A stretch of DNA of 64,000 bases from Macrolepiota albuminosa (lineage: Eukaryota; Basidiomycota; Agaricomycetes; Agaricales; Agaricaceae). Below are positions 22,746-34,245 of the stretch, one piece after another. Position numbers and translations under genes: made by a program. The DNA is taken from NCBI GenBank assembly GCA_027475525.1, contig JAMWFC010000025.1, positions 186,001 through 250,000 on the forward strand, given 5' to 3'. Below the pieces are notes generated by a model. It was not told where the DNA came from. It made no database searches and was given only the letters and a program-made list of their open reading frames with translations. Every line of letters begins with the position of its first letter. Position 1 is the first letter of the stretch.

Positions 22746-22776
22746 CTTGTGAAATCAAGGATTTAACTCGACAAAA

Positions 22777-23175
22777 CAGGCCCCGGGAAGCTCCCGAGAA
22801 ACCTTGTCCGGCCACATCTCGGCCTCAAATCCGCAATAACGGACAACATATACAAAACATGTCTTGAAAAGGAAATTCTCGTTTTCTTCTTGTTTTTTTC
22901 GTGCTATCACACATGTAACGAGTCGATACGTAAATTTACGTTGGGAACCTGTCATACACCTCAATTAAGGGACTCAGATTGCCTTGAATGCTCAGAATTT
23001 TGTTGTCAAAATTAAAAAATTTCATCCGGCTGAGCCTCAAATCCGCAATATTACGGACAAAGTTTGCATGATCAGAGGCCTCAAATCCGCAAAGTTGGGA
23101 CTTAGATCTGGTCAAAATTTCTCTTCAAATCCGCTATTTCGCAGACAAGGTTTCTTGGGAGCTTCCCGGGGCCTG
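22777..23175. mobile_element. 399-bp MITE with 6-bp target duplication
   Basis: The TIRs start CAGGCCCCGGGAAGCTCCC and extend about 33 bp to CCTTGTC with one or two mismatches. They are flanked by identical ACAAAA (22,771-22,776 and 23,176-23,181). The interior carries several copies of the word CCTCAAATCCGCAA. It has no coding capacity. The CAGG terminus recalls hAT elements, whose usual target duplication is 8 bp, so the assignment is open. Confidence 0.82.
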
Positions 23176-23522
23176 ACAAAACCTGAGGATGCATTATTTT
23201 GGTGTATGGTTCCGTTCAGCACCTTGCTCGCCCAGGCATTGAACAGTATCCAAGGCGCATTCTGACAAAGCCAGAGACTGACGTTGTTCAGGCTTCGAGT
23301 TCGTTTATAGTACACCTCTTTTTGTCCATCTCAGACTTTCTCAGTGAGATTTATCATTTCTCGTAGATGCTATTAGAAGATTGAATGGTATCTGAATCTG
23401 TGGTAGAAAGCATTGTGTGTATTGCATCTCAACTTGTAGACGTCTGTAAAAATATAGATTGACCGGGTTGGAAAGTAAAGATACATTGTAGTGAGAATTC
23501 AATTTATTCCGCTTATTGAAAG

Positions 23523-26122
23523 TCATGACGAGGTCGACCACGCTCGTTTTGTGTGGGGGGTGAAAATGGGTAGTGGGTGGGCCTCGGTGTTGAAGACATA
23601 CTCTATAAACGCCATTGAGTTATTTTAACAATCAAGGCAGGGTGGGATCAACGTACTGTCTAAAGGTAGGACGTTTGAATCCGAGAACAGGAGGAACAAA
23701 TATTTCAACGTCTCGCTCTATACAGACACATGTTGATAACCCAACGACCTTGAACAAAATAAGACGTACCAAAAAGAATGTCTCCATCCGGTCCTCAAGT
23801 TTGCTATTTACATCCTCCACGTTCAATATCGTCGCGTATCCGCCAGTCTCTACACGAGCATACTTCTCAATCGATTGGAAGATATCCCATCCGTATGTTC
23901 GGTACTTCTCGTCACCAGTAAGGCGATAGGCAAGGAAGAGGGACTCTACAGTTTGCGGGCTGTCCCAACAAAAGGTCATCAAGTCATATATGGTGCATAG
24001 CAGACAAACCAACCGGAGCATGTATCGTGCGTCATAAGGAGGTTTCCTATGAGCAGGGCTACAGGTTGACACACTTTAGTATAAAGTATCCCTATAATCC
24101 ATGAATGACCGACCGTGCGCCTTTGATGTACCAATCCCGATTACCATCTTTAGGTTGCGTGTTATCACCAGCATGCCTGAAATGCACGATTTCTGGTGCC
24201 AGGCCTCTATCAAGGTTAAAACATGAGCTGCAGAGTTTCGGAAGAACCAAGGTAAAAAAAAATGCACGTAGATGTTCCCTTATAGAAATCCATACACGTC
24301 TCAATGAATGCCATTCCTGTCTTCCAGTCACGCCTCGCATCTTCCGTGAGCTCTTCATCACGAGGTGGTACCGAGACCTGTGACGCATTAGCGCCAGAAG
24401 TTGTTGCACCGAGCATGAGAGAGCCTCCAATGAAACAAGCGCGGTGGTCTTGCTTGTGTTCAGGATTCCAAGTGCTATGTCTGTGTGAGTCGAAGCCCTA
24501 AGTTTACTCCCGGGAGGTGACGTACACGCGTCCACGTCGGCCTACCTGGGGGACGAGCTCAGTAGCATATGTGAGATTGCTTTCGGCGCTCCTCTTCAGG
24601 AGAAGTTTATGGACGGCGGTCATAGTCCTTTCGTACATCTTAAAAGAATGATGAGGTCAAGCTCGAGTTTGAGAGAGATGGATGTACTTCACGGTAGACG
24701 GGTTCTGTTTGGGCCTAAAATTCGAATTAGATCAAAGTTCATCAGTACGATGGATGCCATACAGTCTGGAGGTATTGTTTACTGAAAAAGAACATGTAAA
24801 ATCAGTAACGCAGGCAGGAAAGACAGTATGTAGAATGGTGGTTGCTCACAGTAGATATTCATAGTAGGAATCTCCCCTGAATCCCAGGCGTACTTGTGAC
24901 GTGAGGAACTGACCACTCTCTGATCTGATGTCGTATATATTAGTGAAAGATACAGAGGGAAATGCTGGATGCGCACCCCATATATATCGAAGTCAGATCC
25001 GTTGTCAGCATCCCCTTTTTAATTATTTTCATGACCTAAAAGGACCTCTGGTCAACAAAGACTCTACAGAGTATGAGTTTCTCATGCGTACGTTCTCTGC
25101 CTTGTCCCAGTATTCATCACTCTTAGTCAATTGGCTGAGATATCTCAGCTCAAGCTGGATGGCGGCAATTTCGGCGGTGGTAACGACGTTATTAGGGTCT
25201 TCCACTGGAGTGCGCATCGCGAGGTTAACTTCAGTGGTTGGTAGCCCAAAGGGTGTATTGAAAGCGGGCATGAGCCGATCAGCAATATCTTTGGCGAGTT
25301 CGAGGTAGAGGGAATCGCCACCAGAAAGATGATACGCGGAGAGAAGACCACCAAGGATACGACTTGTGACCTGTCGATCATGTTCGTATCCGTATTAGCT
25401 TTTCGCCTCAGTGGGGATGAATGCAAACTTGCCTCGAAAGTATTATACTTACCATCGCGGTTAAAAGAGAGGAAGTTGGCGATCCACTTCCTAGCACGGG
25501 CGTATTCCGAGTCGAGACCCATGAGCTGGATGGTGTCGAGCGCGTCGATGACAGTATATCCAATTGCACCTGCATCTGTCAAGTTTGTGCCTTTCTTTGA
25601 TATTGGGTGGTAGTTATCATCGCCCATGGAATCTCTCTCTGATAAAAACAGTTCATTAGAATCATTTTGCTTCAGTACGGAATCTTGTTGTACCATATGC
25701 CGACCATGTATGCTGGAATACGTTAAGGTGAGAAATGCAGGGATACCAAGGGCACATACCTGAAATGCTCTTACTATTGCATCTCGCTTTGCTATATCTG
25801 CAGACAAGTAGACTTGGTCCTGTCTCTCAGGAGTTATTGTTTGCAGAAGAGCTTCCCTCTACGGTCCATCAATCAGGTGCTGGAGTGCCATCAAACATAG
25901 AAATATACATTATATAGTAGAGCAGCAAGGACTAGAGCAACAATGCCCACGAACAATTTGCCGAATGAACAAGAAGTCGAATTTTGAGTGCTTGATAATG
26001 CGTTCGATTTCTAGGGCTAGGTTCGTATATACCCTTAAGAATAAGATAATACGTACCCTGTTCTCCTTTCTCTCCACCTCTCTGGATCCACTCTTCCTTT
26101 GCCTCAATTCCTTTTCTGACAT
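23523..26122 (-). CDS. GH47 alpha-1,2-mannosidase (type II membrane)
   Basis: Class I mannosidase of glycoside hydrolase family 47, which trims alpha-1,2-mannose from N-glycans in the ER/Golgi. The first exons were traced at 26122-26057, 26010-25909, 25858-25760, 25712-25694, 25638-25433 and 25370-25092. Several more follow, and the last ends at TGA 23,523. The N-terminus is a short basic tail, then a membrane anchor LFVGIVALVLAALLYN, typical of a type II Golgi/ER enzyme. Family motifs in order: AIVRAFQHTWSAYERDSMGDD, DAGAIGYTVIDALDT, TFEVTSRILGGLLSAYHLSG, GDSYYEYLLKQ (catalytic acidic region), PQTVESLFLAYRLTGD and the terminal YVFNTEAHPLP. All junctions tested are in frame. One intron (25,371-25,432) uses a GC donor (GAG|GCAAGT). 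The gene appears intact. ER versus Golgi subtype was not resolved. Confidence 0.9.
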
Positions 26123-28679
26123 AATGTTCTTGCGATCACGGTTGATCAAGGTTTGGACGTGTCTAAACGATTCTAATTGTGACGTGGGCAACAAAAAACT
26201 CGCGCCGGAGGTTAATTAGACTCAAGAGCAAAGATGAAGTTCTTTCGGGAGTAAAAATCGAGCCTTAAAGAAGGAAAGTACACCAGTCATAATTCGCCAC
26301 GTATTTTCCGACGATGAACACTTAGTATTGCCGAATGAAGAAGACACCCATGGACACTTGCAGGATCACTCTGATCTAATCTGATGATCTTTTGAATGGA
26401 CGCTCAAGTGAGAGCTCACGTGTTTCTCAGATCCTTTCTCTCTGCGACGCAATGGATGATCAATCGGTCAATTCCTATGCCATCTCTTATAATAGGTCTA
26501 TCATGTCGACAACTTAAGTTATGATTCTACGCAGTATGGCAACGACGCGTTTCTTATTCCATCGTTGTTAACGCTCTTACTATGACCGTGGGAAACATCA
26601 ATGATACGCCTCTGATTGACTATGCCAGGACTTCATTCAAAAGTCACAGCACCCTTGGACACGTCAAGTGGGGGGCTTCCAATCCCCGAAGTTCAGAGCT
26701 GCTTGAACACTATTCTCTCCTGTACCTGTACCGACATATCCCTGCCGTCTCTGTTTTACGCAGCCTTGACTGGCGTGTACCTTCTGTGCCTCCTTCCCAT
26801 AAATACCTTCCCGGCAGCTTGCAACATGCCCCGGTCCTTTGCAACGCGCGGGGGGTGCAAACGTCCCTTGATAACGTTCTTCCACCCTGCTCAATCCTAA
26901 ATATCATGCACTTCGTCCTGCTCTGTCATGTCCTGCTTTGAAAGACGCATACGTGCGCGTTCCCCGGTCAAAAGTTATGAATTAACTTTCTGAAGAGTGC
27001 CTTCAACGACACATCATAACCTACTAGTTGCCACCGCCCGTTACGCAAGACAAGGCTCTGGTAACTGCCAGTCTTTCCCATAGCGGGGAACCGAACCGCC
27101 ACATATCCCTTTGAATGACTTTTTCTTTTGGTCAAGACATTAAATTTGCCGTAGTTCTCAATACACAGTTGTTCAAGCCTTGAAGAACTCTGGTTCAGTA
27201 CTGTACATAAATAAGTGGAGGCCTCTGCCAGCCTCAAGAATTCCTAGGTCTCTATCACCAAATTACGGTTTCTTCTATTTTCGAATTTCCCTGGTCATGA
27301 TGATATGGTGGAAATGCAACCAGCGTGTGGTAACTCGATGTTGGAACCTACGGAATGTTTACCGGCTGCCAACGGTCAATGGCACCCATTTCAACTCCTA
27401 AGGTGACAACTGCGGCTATGCCGCTCGAAGCACCGGTCCTGCGGTCACTGTGGCCGCTTCGTGTCATGGTGACTAACACCCGTCAGGGCCATCCTTTACA
27501 GTCCCATGACCGAACCAATTCTCTAGACAATGGTACCCGCCTACAAGGTGAGGGTATGTAGGAACCTCATACCAACGTCATCATCAAAACCCACACTATC
27601 TTATCAGATCTCGTTTGCATGGAATCCCACAGTATCAAAGATATCAGCGCTACATGATTGGCCTTCTACTCCACTGCTGACTGTACAACTGAACTACTTT
27701 GTTTCTAGACACGCATCTTTTAATCCTTTAGTATCATTTCACCCTCCGTCTTTACCTGCTGCGATGAGCGATACAGTTCTGAATGGTTTGAGTCCCCTTC
27801 ATGGAATGACCATACCTTAATAGGGTCACTTTTAAGGAGAGTGCGGAGCTTCCGGGCTTTGTATTTGTCATTAGCGGACGGTACACCTCGTGAATGTTTC
27901 TCTGCAGTTTCGCGAGTTCAAAACCTCATCTCTTGGAGGTCAGTCTTCGATCAGAAGGAGATGTACGGGATATGCGCTCGTAGGCATAACTGCAATCAAT
28001 ATTTCACCGTCAATGGCTCTTGTCTGAGTTTAGCAACTTCAGATTGAAGATAAGAGTAATCGGTGGCTTGGAAAGCAAACTCGTGCTCTTGACAGCCTTT
28101 CCTGTGGAATAGGTGAGCAAAATAAAATGTGGGTTTAACCAACACATCCGTCTAATCTTTGGGCTCAAACTTGTGATTGCTTAGAGATAACACCTGTAGA
28201 TACGCTAGTCGTCTGTAGAACTGCAACACTTACACAGCAATAGCAACCTTTTTTCTGCTATGTGCGAATCAATAATAAACATGTTTATTGGAGGAAGTGA
28301 AGATGAAATTTTATAGTGATGGTCGAGCCTACTTTGTTGAAATTTAACTCGAGCTAAGATTGGTACTCATACATAGTTAGTTCCATCTCGCCTTAGCAGC
28401 GGATCACCTCTGGTTTGTTTGTATTCTGAGTGGCATTTTTTGGTGTATCACCGTGGACATACTAACCTTTAAATTGGTAGCTGTCAGGATGAACGTGCTC
28501 TTAGGATCAAACGCTAATTTCTGATAATTTCGTTCGAGACAGCGTACAACATATTTATAATGAGCCTAACTAAGTCCACAGACTCAGACAACTGATTTAG
28601 TTCGGCCTACAAGTATAGAGAAAAACCTAGCACACGCGTAAATTTTATCAACGAATCTATCCCCAAAATATGAGGCGAC
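26123..28679. other. Intergenic, no gene recognised
   Basis: Short open frames occur on both strands (for example 119 codons at 26,582 + and 89 codons at 26,968 -). No family motif or coherent exon chain was seen. CpG content is normal, unlike the left repeat region. It could hold rapidly evolving or non-coding genes. Confidence 0.4.
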
Positions 28680-30540
28680 TTACAAGCTAGCAGTCAGTGA
28701 CAGAACTTCGCAGAACAGCCCTTCAGAAAGGGAGGAAATTTCAACAACCCATCTAAAGGCTTTTCCATGAACATAAAAAATGCCTTGGATGAGAGAACTC
28801 GCGAGGACATTCGCAACGTCAGTGTCCTGGGTGGCATTGATCGCAATCTTCTGGTCCTGTTCATCGACACCGATGACAAAGAGAGCGTCCTCAGGCTGAC
28901 TGAAGATTGTATCAGAGACACTGGACGTGATGCGCAAAGGTGTCTCCGAGCCAACCTGGTAAAGGACCGACACGTAATCGGGACGCTGTATGATACCCCA
29001 CCAGGTGGTCTCGACGAGCAAACGACCGCTGCGGGTAGGCTGGTCGGCTACAAAAGCTCCAACTCTTGAGTCGATGGTGAGCGTCACAGGCTTGGTAGGC
29101 CAGCTCGCGAGGTCATTTGGATCGACAGTTGGAGCCGGCTCCGTGTGCTTATCTAGCTTAAGAGGATGCGAATGATCGAATGTACTGTCAACTTTGGAGG
29201 TGCCGAGATTATATGGATTAGTCGCGTTGTTCGTGAGTTCCCATAAGATTTCGAGGCGCGTCCCATCGCTATTGCTAAAGGTCGTGGTCAGGTGAGAAAG
29301 TTGTGAGGATAACAGTGATACATACATTGGGAAAGGGTGACTACCGTACATCCTTGACAAGGCCCAAGAAGCCGTTCTCCACATTTGGATCGACGTAGAA
29401 GGGCGCAACCTTGTGAACGAATTAATGGGAAGGGCAGTAGATGAGTGGGTAGAATGGGTACTCTTTCCCACTCAGCGTAATCGTACAACGTTGCTTGCCA
29501 CCCTTCTGCAGGTTGAGGCTGGAGCATGTTGAGAGCAGTCACACGAAATTCTATGCCAGGGGGAAGACTCCGGCTTATATAGCTTCTGCTTGATAGTGTC
29601 GACCATGTTGAGAGCGCTACAGTGGAGGAAGTGATCAAGGTGGTGAGGTATCCTACGTTTTCGTTAGCTTTTATAGAGAAATGGTCTGGTGCAATATAGG
29701 ATATACCGTAGCTGACCATCCCGTACGTACGACTGCATCCTTGTCACGTACAATGCAAGAGTAGTATATCTTGATAATCTGAAGGCGAAAAATATGTTGC
29801 AATATTCTTGACAACTTACCTTTGTTACGAGATGCCCACAAAGAGAAGTCGAGGACGTACATCACCTCACCCTCACGTCGAGAAAAGTTCTCGCATCCTG
29901 GCATTGCAGGTGTTTGTCCAAACGCTAACGGATTGTTCATACAATCGGATATTCAATTTGTGAACGCTTTGAAGCAATTCAAGGTCTCAGAAACAATTGG
30001 TAGAACTCCACTGTCATAGGAAAATAACATGTCGGAATGACGTTCACCGAAGCGAAGATGTATTTCAACCAAGCTTCACCTCCGTTACGGAGAACAAACG
30101 CGCTTAGATATGCGAGAACCTCGGAGCGACCGTCGGTTACGGAGACCCTATAATTTCGTCCAGTATGCACGCAAAGACATTTGTAAATTGCGCCATAATA
30201 TACCTGTTGCACAAAGTTAAACTATAAGTTGAATGGTTTAATGATTGAGAGTAAGGCATAGTAAGGTTCCAAGGGTGTCGTGCACGTGGTTGATCATAGA
30301 GATACCAAAGGTCACAATGGCACTGCCAGGCATACTTATAGATGATATTGACTTCAAAGATAGTGTTGCCGGCCTTCAGCTAAGTAAGTAACCATTGCAA
30401 TGGCTCGATGCGTGGAAAAAGACGTACCGTGTGAAAATGTGAAGATACTGATTACATAATGTTCACCTTGTCTGTCGTCGACGTGCTGATCGCTGGCAAC
30501 ATCCTTCTCTCCCTCATTTGTCGTCGTCGGGCCTCACTAC
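28680..30540 (-). CDS. Unrecognised multi-exon gene
   Basis: Several minus-strand exons join in frame with good splice sites. Landmarks in order: AGNTIFEVNIIYKYAWQCHC and DQPRARHPWNLTMPYSQSL (about 30,250-30,360), SVTDGRSEVLAYLSAFVLR (about 30,060-30,150), FRVTALNMLQPQP with TLYDYAEWER (about 29,460-29,550), VAPFYVDPNVENGFLGLVKD (about 29,350-29,410), and NSDGTRLEILWELTNNATNP continuing to a 200-residue exon (28,680-29,285). The conserved-looking hydrophilic exons with N-x-T sites suggest a secreted or luminal protein. I do not recognise the family. The exact start and the 29,560-29,940 exons are unresolved, so boundaries are approximate. Confidence 0.5.
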
Positions 30541-30608
30541 GGGCTCAGGCCCACATAGCTTGTCAAAAAACTCTCTAAAAATACTCCCTAATATAACGAT
30601 ACTGAAGT

Positions 30609-31924
30609 ATGGGAATTGAATTTGGGTCCTTCAACGCCATCTGTGAGACCGCCGCGCTGGTGATTTGTCCCCTAGTAGGAACAGATCAGGGTATCGAACC
30701 GACATGCTATAGTAGAAATGTGGATGTAGGAGGGACGTTGATATTCCAACCTTGTACGTTTCTCCACCCGAGTGAACAAAAACGTCTTTTGATAATAATC
30801 CCTTTCTAGCAACATGTTTCGTACACATTGTCGCTATTATAATGACGGCTATCATGATATATCACATACGCTGCAAGTATACTGCAGTTGGTAAGCCCGA
30901 CAACCCTTACTCAAATTTTAAAATGCAGCTGAACTGAATATCCGTAGGTCGGAAGGAAATTGTCATGTTTTTCTGGCTATACGCAGTGATAGAATTGCTG
31001 GCGATGTTCCTTGATTCAGGAATCATACCCACCGCCAATGTCACATATCCAGTAAGAGCCCATCATTTTATCTACCTATGGCTCTGAACTGCTCTCTCAA
31101 TCTTATAGTGGTTCGCTGCGGTATACGCTGGTCTCGTTGCGGCAGCGTACACATGCCTTCTTATCAATGGTTTCGTTGGCTTCCAGTTCGCAGAAGACGG
31201 AACTCCGCTCTCTCTCTGGGTTCGTACACGTTCGGCATTTGTCCAATGACTTTGTAATTGAACTCTTACCAGTTCCTACGCATCTCGTGTCTAGTCATTT
31301 TCTGCCTCCAATTTTTCCTCGCTATCGGAACCTTCAAACAAATTGCTGGACTCAGCTATACCAAACCCATCCCGCTCTGGATCATGTACATACTCTGGCC
31401 GCTCGTCTGCACAGTCATCTACATCATCTCGCAACTTGTCCTCGTTTTCCGTACTCTTGAAGATCGCTGGCCCATTGGTGACATCATCTTCGGTACGGCC
31501 TTCTTCGCTATCGCACAGGTCCTGCTTGTGGCTTTCAGTGTGACAATCTGCGACGCCATCAAGCACTACATTGATGGCCTGTTTTTCTTCACATTGTGTA
31601 TGCTGCTCAGTGTAATGATGGTGTACAAGTATTGGGACAGTATCACCGTGCGCTGTTTCTTGTCTTATATTTTCAAAACTTGATTGACATATCAAACAGA
31701 AAGAAGACCTCGAGTTCTCTGTCGGCTCCAAGGCGGCTGTATGGGAAGTCAAAGACCCCCTTCTTGCAGCCAACCCATCCGATTATCCTGAAGAAGACGC
31801 AAGCAACTACCACGGTGGTGGGCCTGCGTCGCTCGTCGGCGGTGTCAGTGGTCAGCAGTTTTATGGTGCGCATGGGCAGAAAGGAGGTTATAGGGGTTAT
31901 CCGCCGACCGACAACAGGTATTGA
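30609..31924 (+). CDS. CHS7: Chitin synthase export chaperone
   Basis: Six exons (30609-30753, 30810-30890, 30948-31051, 31109-31219, 31273-31647, 31700-31924) join in frame to 346 residues. The product matches Chs7, the ER multi-pass membrane chaperone needed to export class chitin synthase III to the plasma membrane. Seen: an N-terminal [17 protein letters not shown] resembling the yeast start, [37 protein letters not shown], seven hydrophobic segments, [20 protein letters not shown] and [20 protein letters not shown]. The C-terminal tail is hydrophilic and rich in Gly and Tyr. Length is close to the family norm (about 320-350). It is convergent with PSD1, the two stops being 440 bp apart. 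All introns are 51-57 bp with GT-AG ends. Confidence 0.95.
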
Positions 31925-32363
31925 GGTACGGCATCGTATATCAGACATACACACATACATCCAGCATACATCCAGCATACATACGTTACATTCGGGGACT
32001 TTCATGGACCTTTACTTTGCTTTTCAACTTGGCGACACCGATGTGTATGCTTTTTGTATATTTCTAAAAATAGTTAATTGCACCCTTTTCGATCTTGGAC
32101 AATTTTGAACATCAATTGGTATTGGTACAGTGCATGAAGATGGATGAACATCGATTAGAGTTGGGCAACAACAGTACTCGTCTGACCCATCTGATAGATA
32201 ATTAATGGACGAAGTCCGCTGACCATAGTGTTTCGCGCTCGTCCATGTTGAAGATCGAGTCGCTACGGTCTGGCAAGCGACGTGGGAGTTGGTCCAACAG
32301 CCCTTGGTACGGCAGGTAGACAGATAGCTAAATCGACGATGGCCACACAAACCCACAGCCTAT

Positions 32364-34245
32364 TCAATCGGTCTTGAGTTTCTGCGGCACATCCCCTAGC
32401 CTCTGTCCAACCTTGACCTTCTGCCCCGCCTGCACCGCAAACTCAAAGTCCGCCGGCGCCTCAAAGACAAGGACAATCGTGCTGCCGAGGCAGAACCCAC
32501 CCATCTCCTGTGCTGCGATGAGGGGCTGTCCGTTCAAGATTGGGGAGGCCGCGGAGTAGACGGCTTCAGAGTAGGTGCCCGGTGGCGGAGGGCGCCCGCG
32601 GACGTTCGTGCGGAGGGCCTGGCACGAAGGTTTTAGTATCAGGGGAGGGGAGGGGTAGGAGATGAGACTTGGACTTACTTGGTCGAAGTTGAGGATAATA
32701 CTGCCAACGTTGGTAGCGCCGACCGGGACCATGCTGAAGAAGCCATGCTTCCATCGTCCGAGGAGTGCCACACGCTCGTTAAGGACAAAGAGATTCTCGA
32801 GGCGCTTAGCCATGTAGGGTGAGACCGAGTACAATTCGCCTAGAGCAAGAAGATAAATTGAGAAAACAGGGTCTACTGAAGAGTGCAATGTACAGCTGAG
32901 GGAAAGGGGCCTTACCAACAAAGTGCCGCCGCTTCTCGACAACCCACGCAGTCGGACTGTGGAAGCGGTGGTAATCTCCCGGTGCGAGGTATATGACGGA
33001 AAAAAAAAGTGCATTGCCAGGTTTGCAGGTTTTTCCTGAAGCGCTCCTACGCTTGTTCTCTGCGGAGGCTTTGACACCCATTTCACGTGCAACAGATGCA
33101 TCGTGTACCAATGTTTCCTGAATACTCTGCTCCGGCTCTACTGACGCGTCCACCTGGGCACCGAACTTCTTTGGTGACGCACCCGGTTCGAGCGGGTTCT
33201 CCGAATCAGTTGTTGGGGTAGTCGTCCCGCTGCTAGAACTTGCATTCCCGATAAGCTGGTCCAGGCTGTATTCAATTCCGTTGACGTTGGCAAATTCGCG
33301 GTCGTCGACGATACTCATGTCGCGATTATGGTATTCCGGCGGGGTAGATATGACAGAAACGGGAGAACCAGGACGTTCAACGCCAAGAAGCGCATCGAGT
33401 GAGTAGGTAATACCCTTAACCTGTTCTACGCGAAGGTCCTTGATCGTACCGAAGTGGAGCATGGTACCGTCTGCGGGACTGACGAGGACAGCGGAATCAA
33501 CGGGTCGTACACCTGGCTTTAGTTTACGATAAAAGAAAGCTCCAAGAGAGGGGTATGTAGTGAGGTCTTCATGCTCGATTTCATTGAGATTGCAACCAAA
33601 TGCAAATGCATAGAGACGGAATCCCCAAGGGCGGAACCAGACAGGAAGTTCGAGTGAATTAATGTAGCCCCAGAGTCGAGACATATTGCGCAGAGGGAGT
33701 GCCCCAATTACATGTACCTGCAGCGGGGTCATCTCATTGTACTGATTAACAAACATGTATCCTTACATGCCATGGACCTTTCAGCTTAATAATCTCCATT
33801 CCATCTTCATCCAAATCAACCTCTTTCCTCGCCCTTTTGGCCTTTTTCCGGTATTGAATAGCGACCAAAAGCAGTGCGCCAACCGCTAGCGGCAGCGGGT
33901 ACCACTTCGTGGGCGTTTCCGTCCAGGCATTGATTATTTTCCCTGGAAAGAGGCGAATGAGGTGGCATCTCGCATACAGGGGGTAGATCACGCACGGTAA
34001 AAGGGTATGGATGCCGCAGACTTTGTGTTCAGGCCATTCGTACTTGAACCCTCACCATTCGCACGTGTCGAATAGTACGCACGACTGCGCACCGTTCTTA
34101 TCAATGCAGAAGTTTTATTGGTGCTGTGTACCCAGCACTTTGCAAATACCGACGAAGCCGACGCCGACGAGACATTAAGGACTCTAGAAGCGGCGTAGAG
34201 CGGCTTGCGCCCTTGAGAAAGAATCGTCTTTCTGGAAAAGTGCAT
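32364..34245 (-). CDS. PSD1: Mitochondrial phosphatidylserine decarboxylase
   Basis: Five exons (34245-33996, 33942-33767, 33717-32916, 32839-32679, 32618-32364) give 547 residues in frame. It converts phosphatidylserine to phosphatidylethanolamine at the inner mitochondrial membrane. An Arg/Ser-rich presequence (about 1-70) precedes the single membrane segment PLPLAVGALLLVAIQY. The core contains GAFFYRKLKPGVRPVD, SPADGTMLHFG, FFSVIYLAPGDYHRFHSP, GATNVGSI and, near the C-terminus, the self-cleavage motif GGFCLGSTIV (LGST, where the pyruvoyl group forms). A Ser/Thr/acidic insert of about 110 residues in the third exon is common in fungal PSD1. All key residues are present and the gene looks functional. 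Confidence 0.96.
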
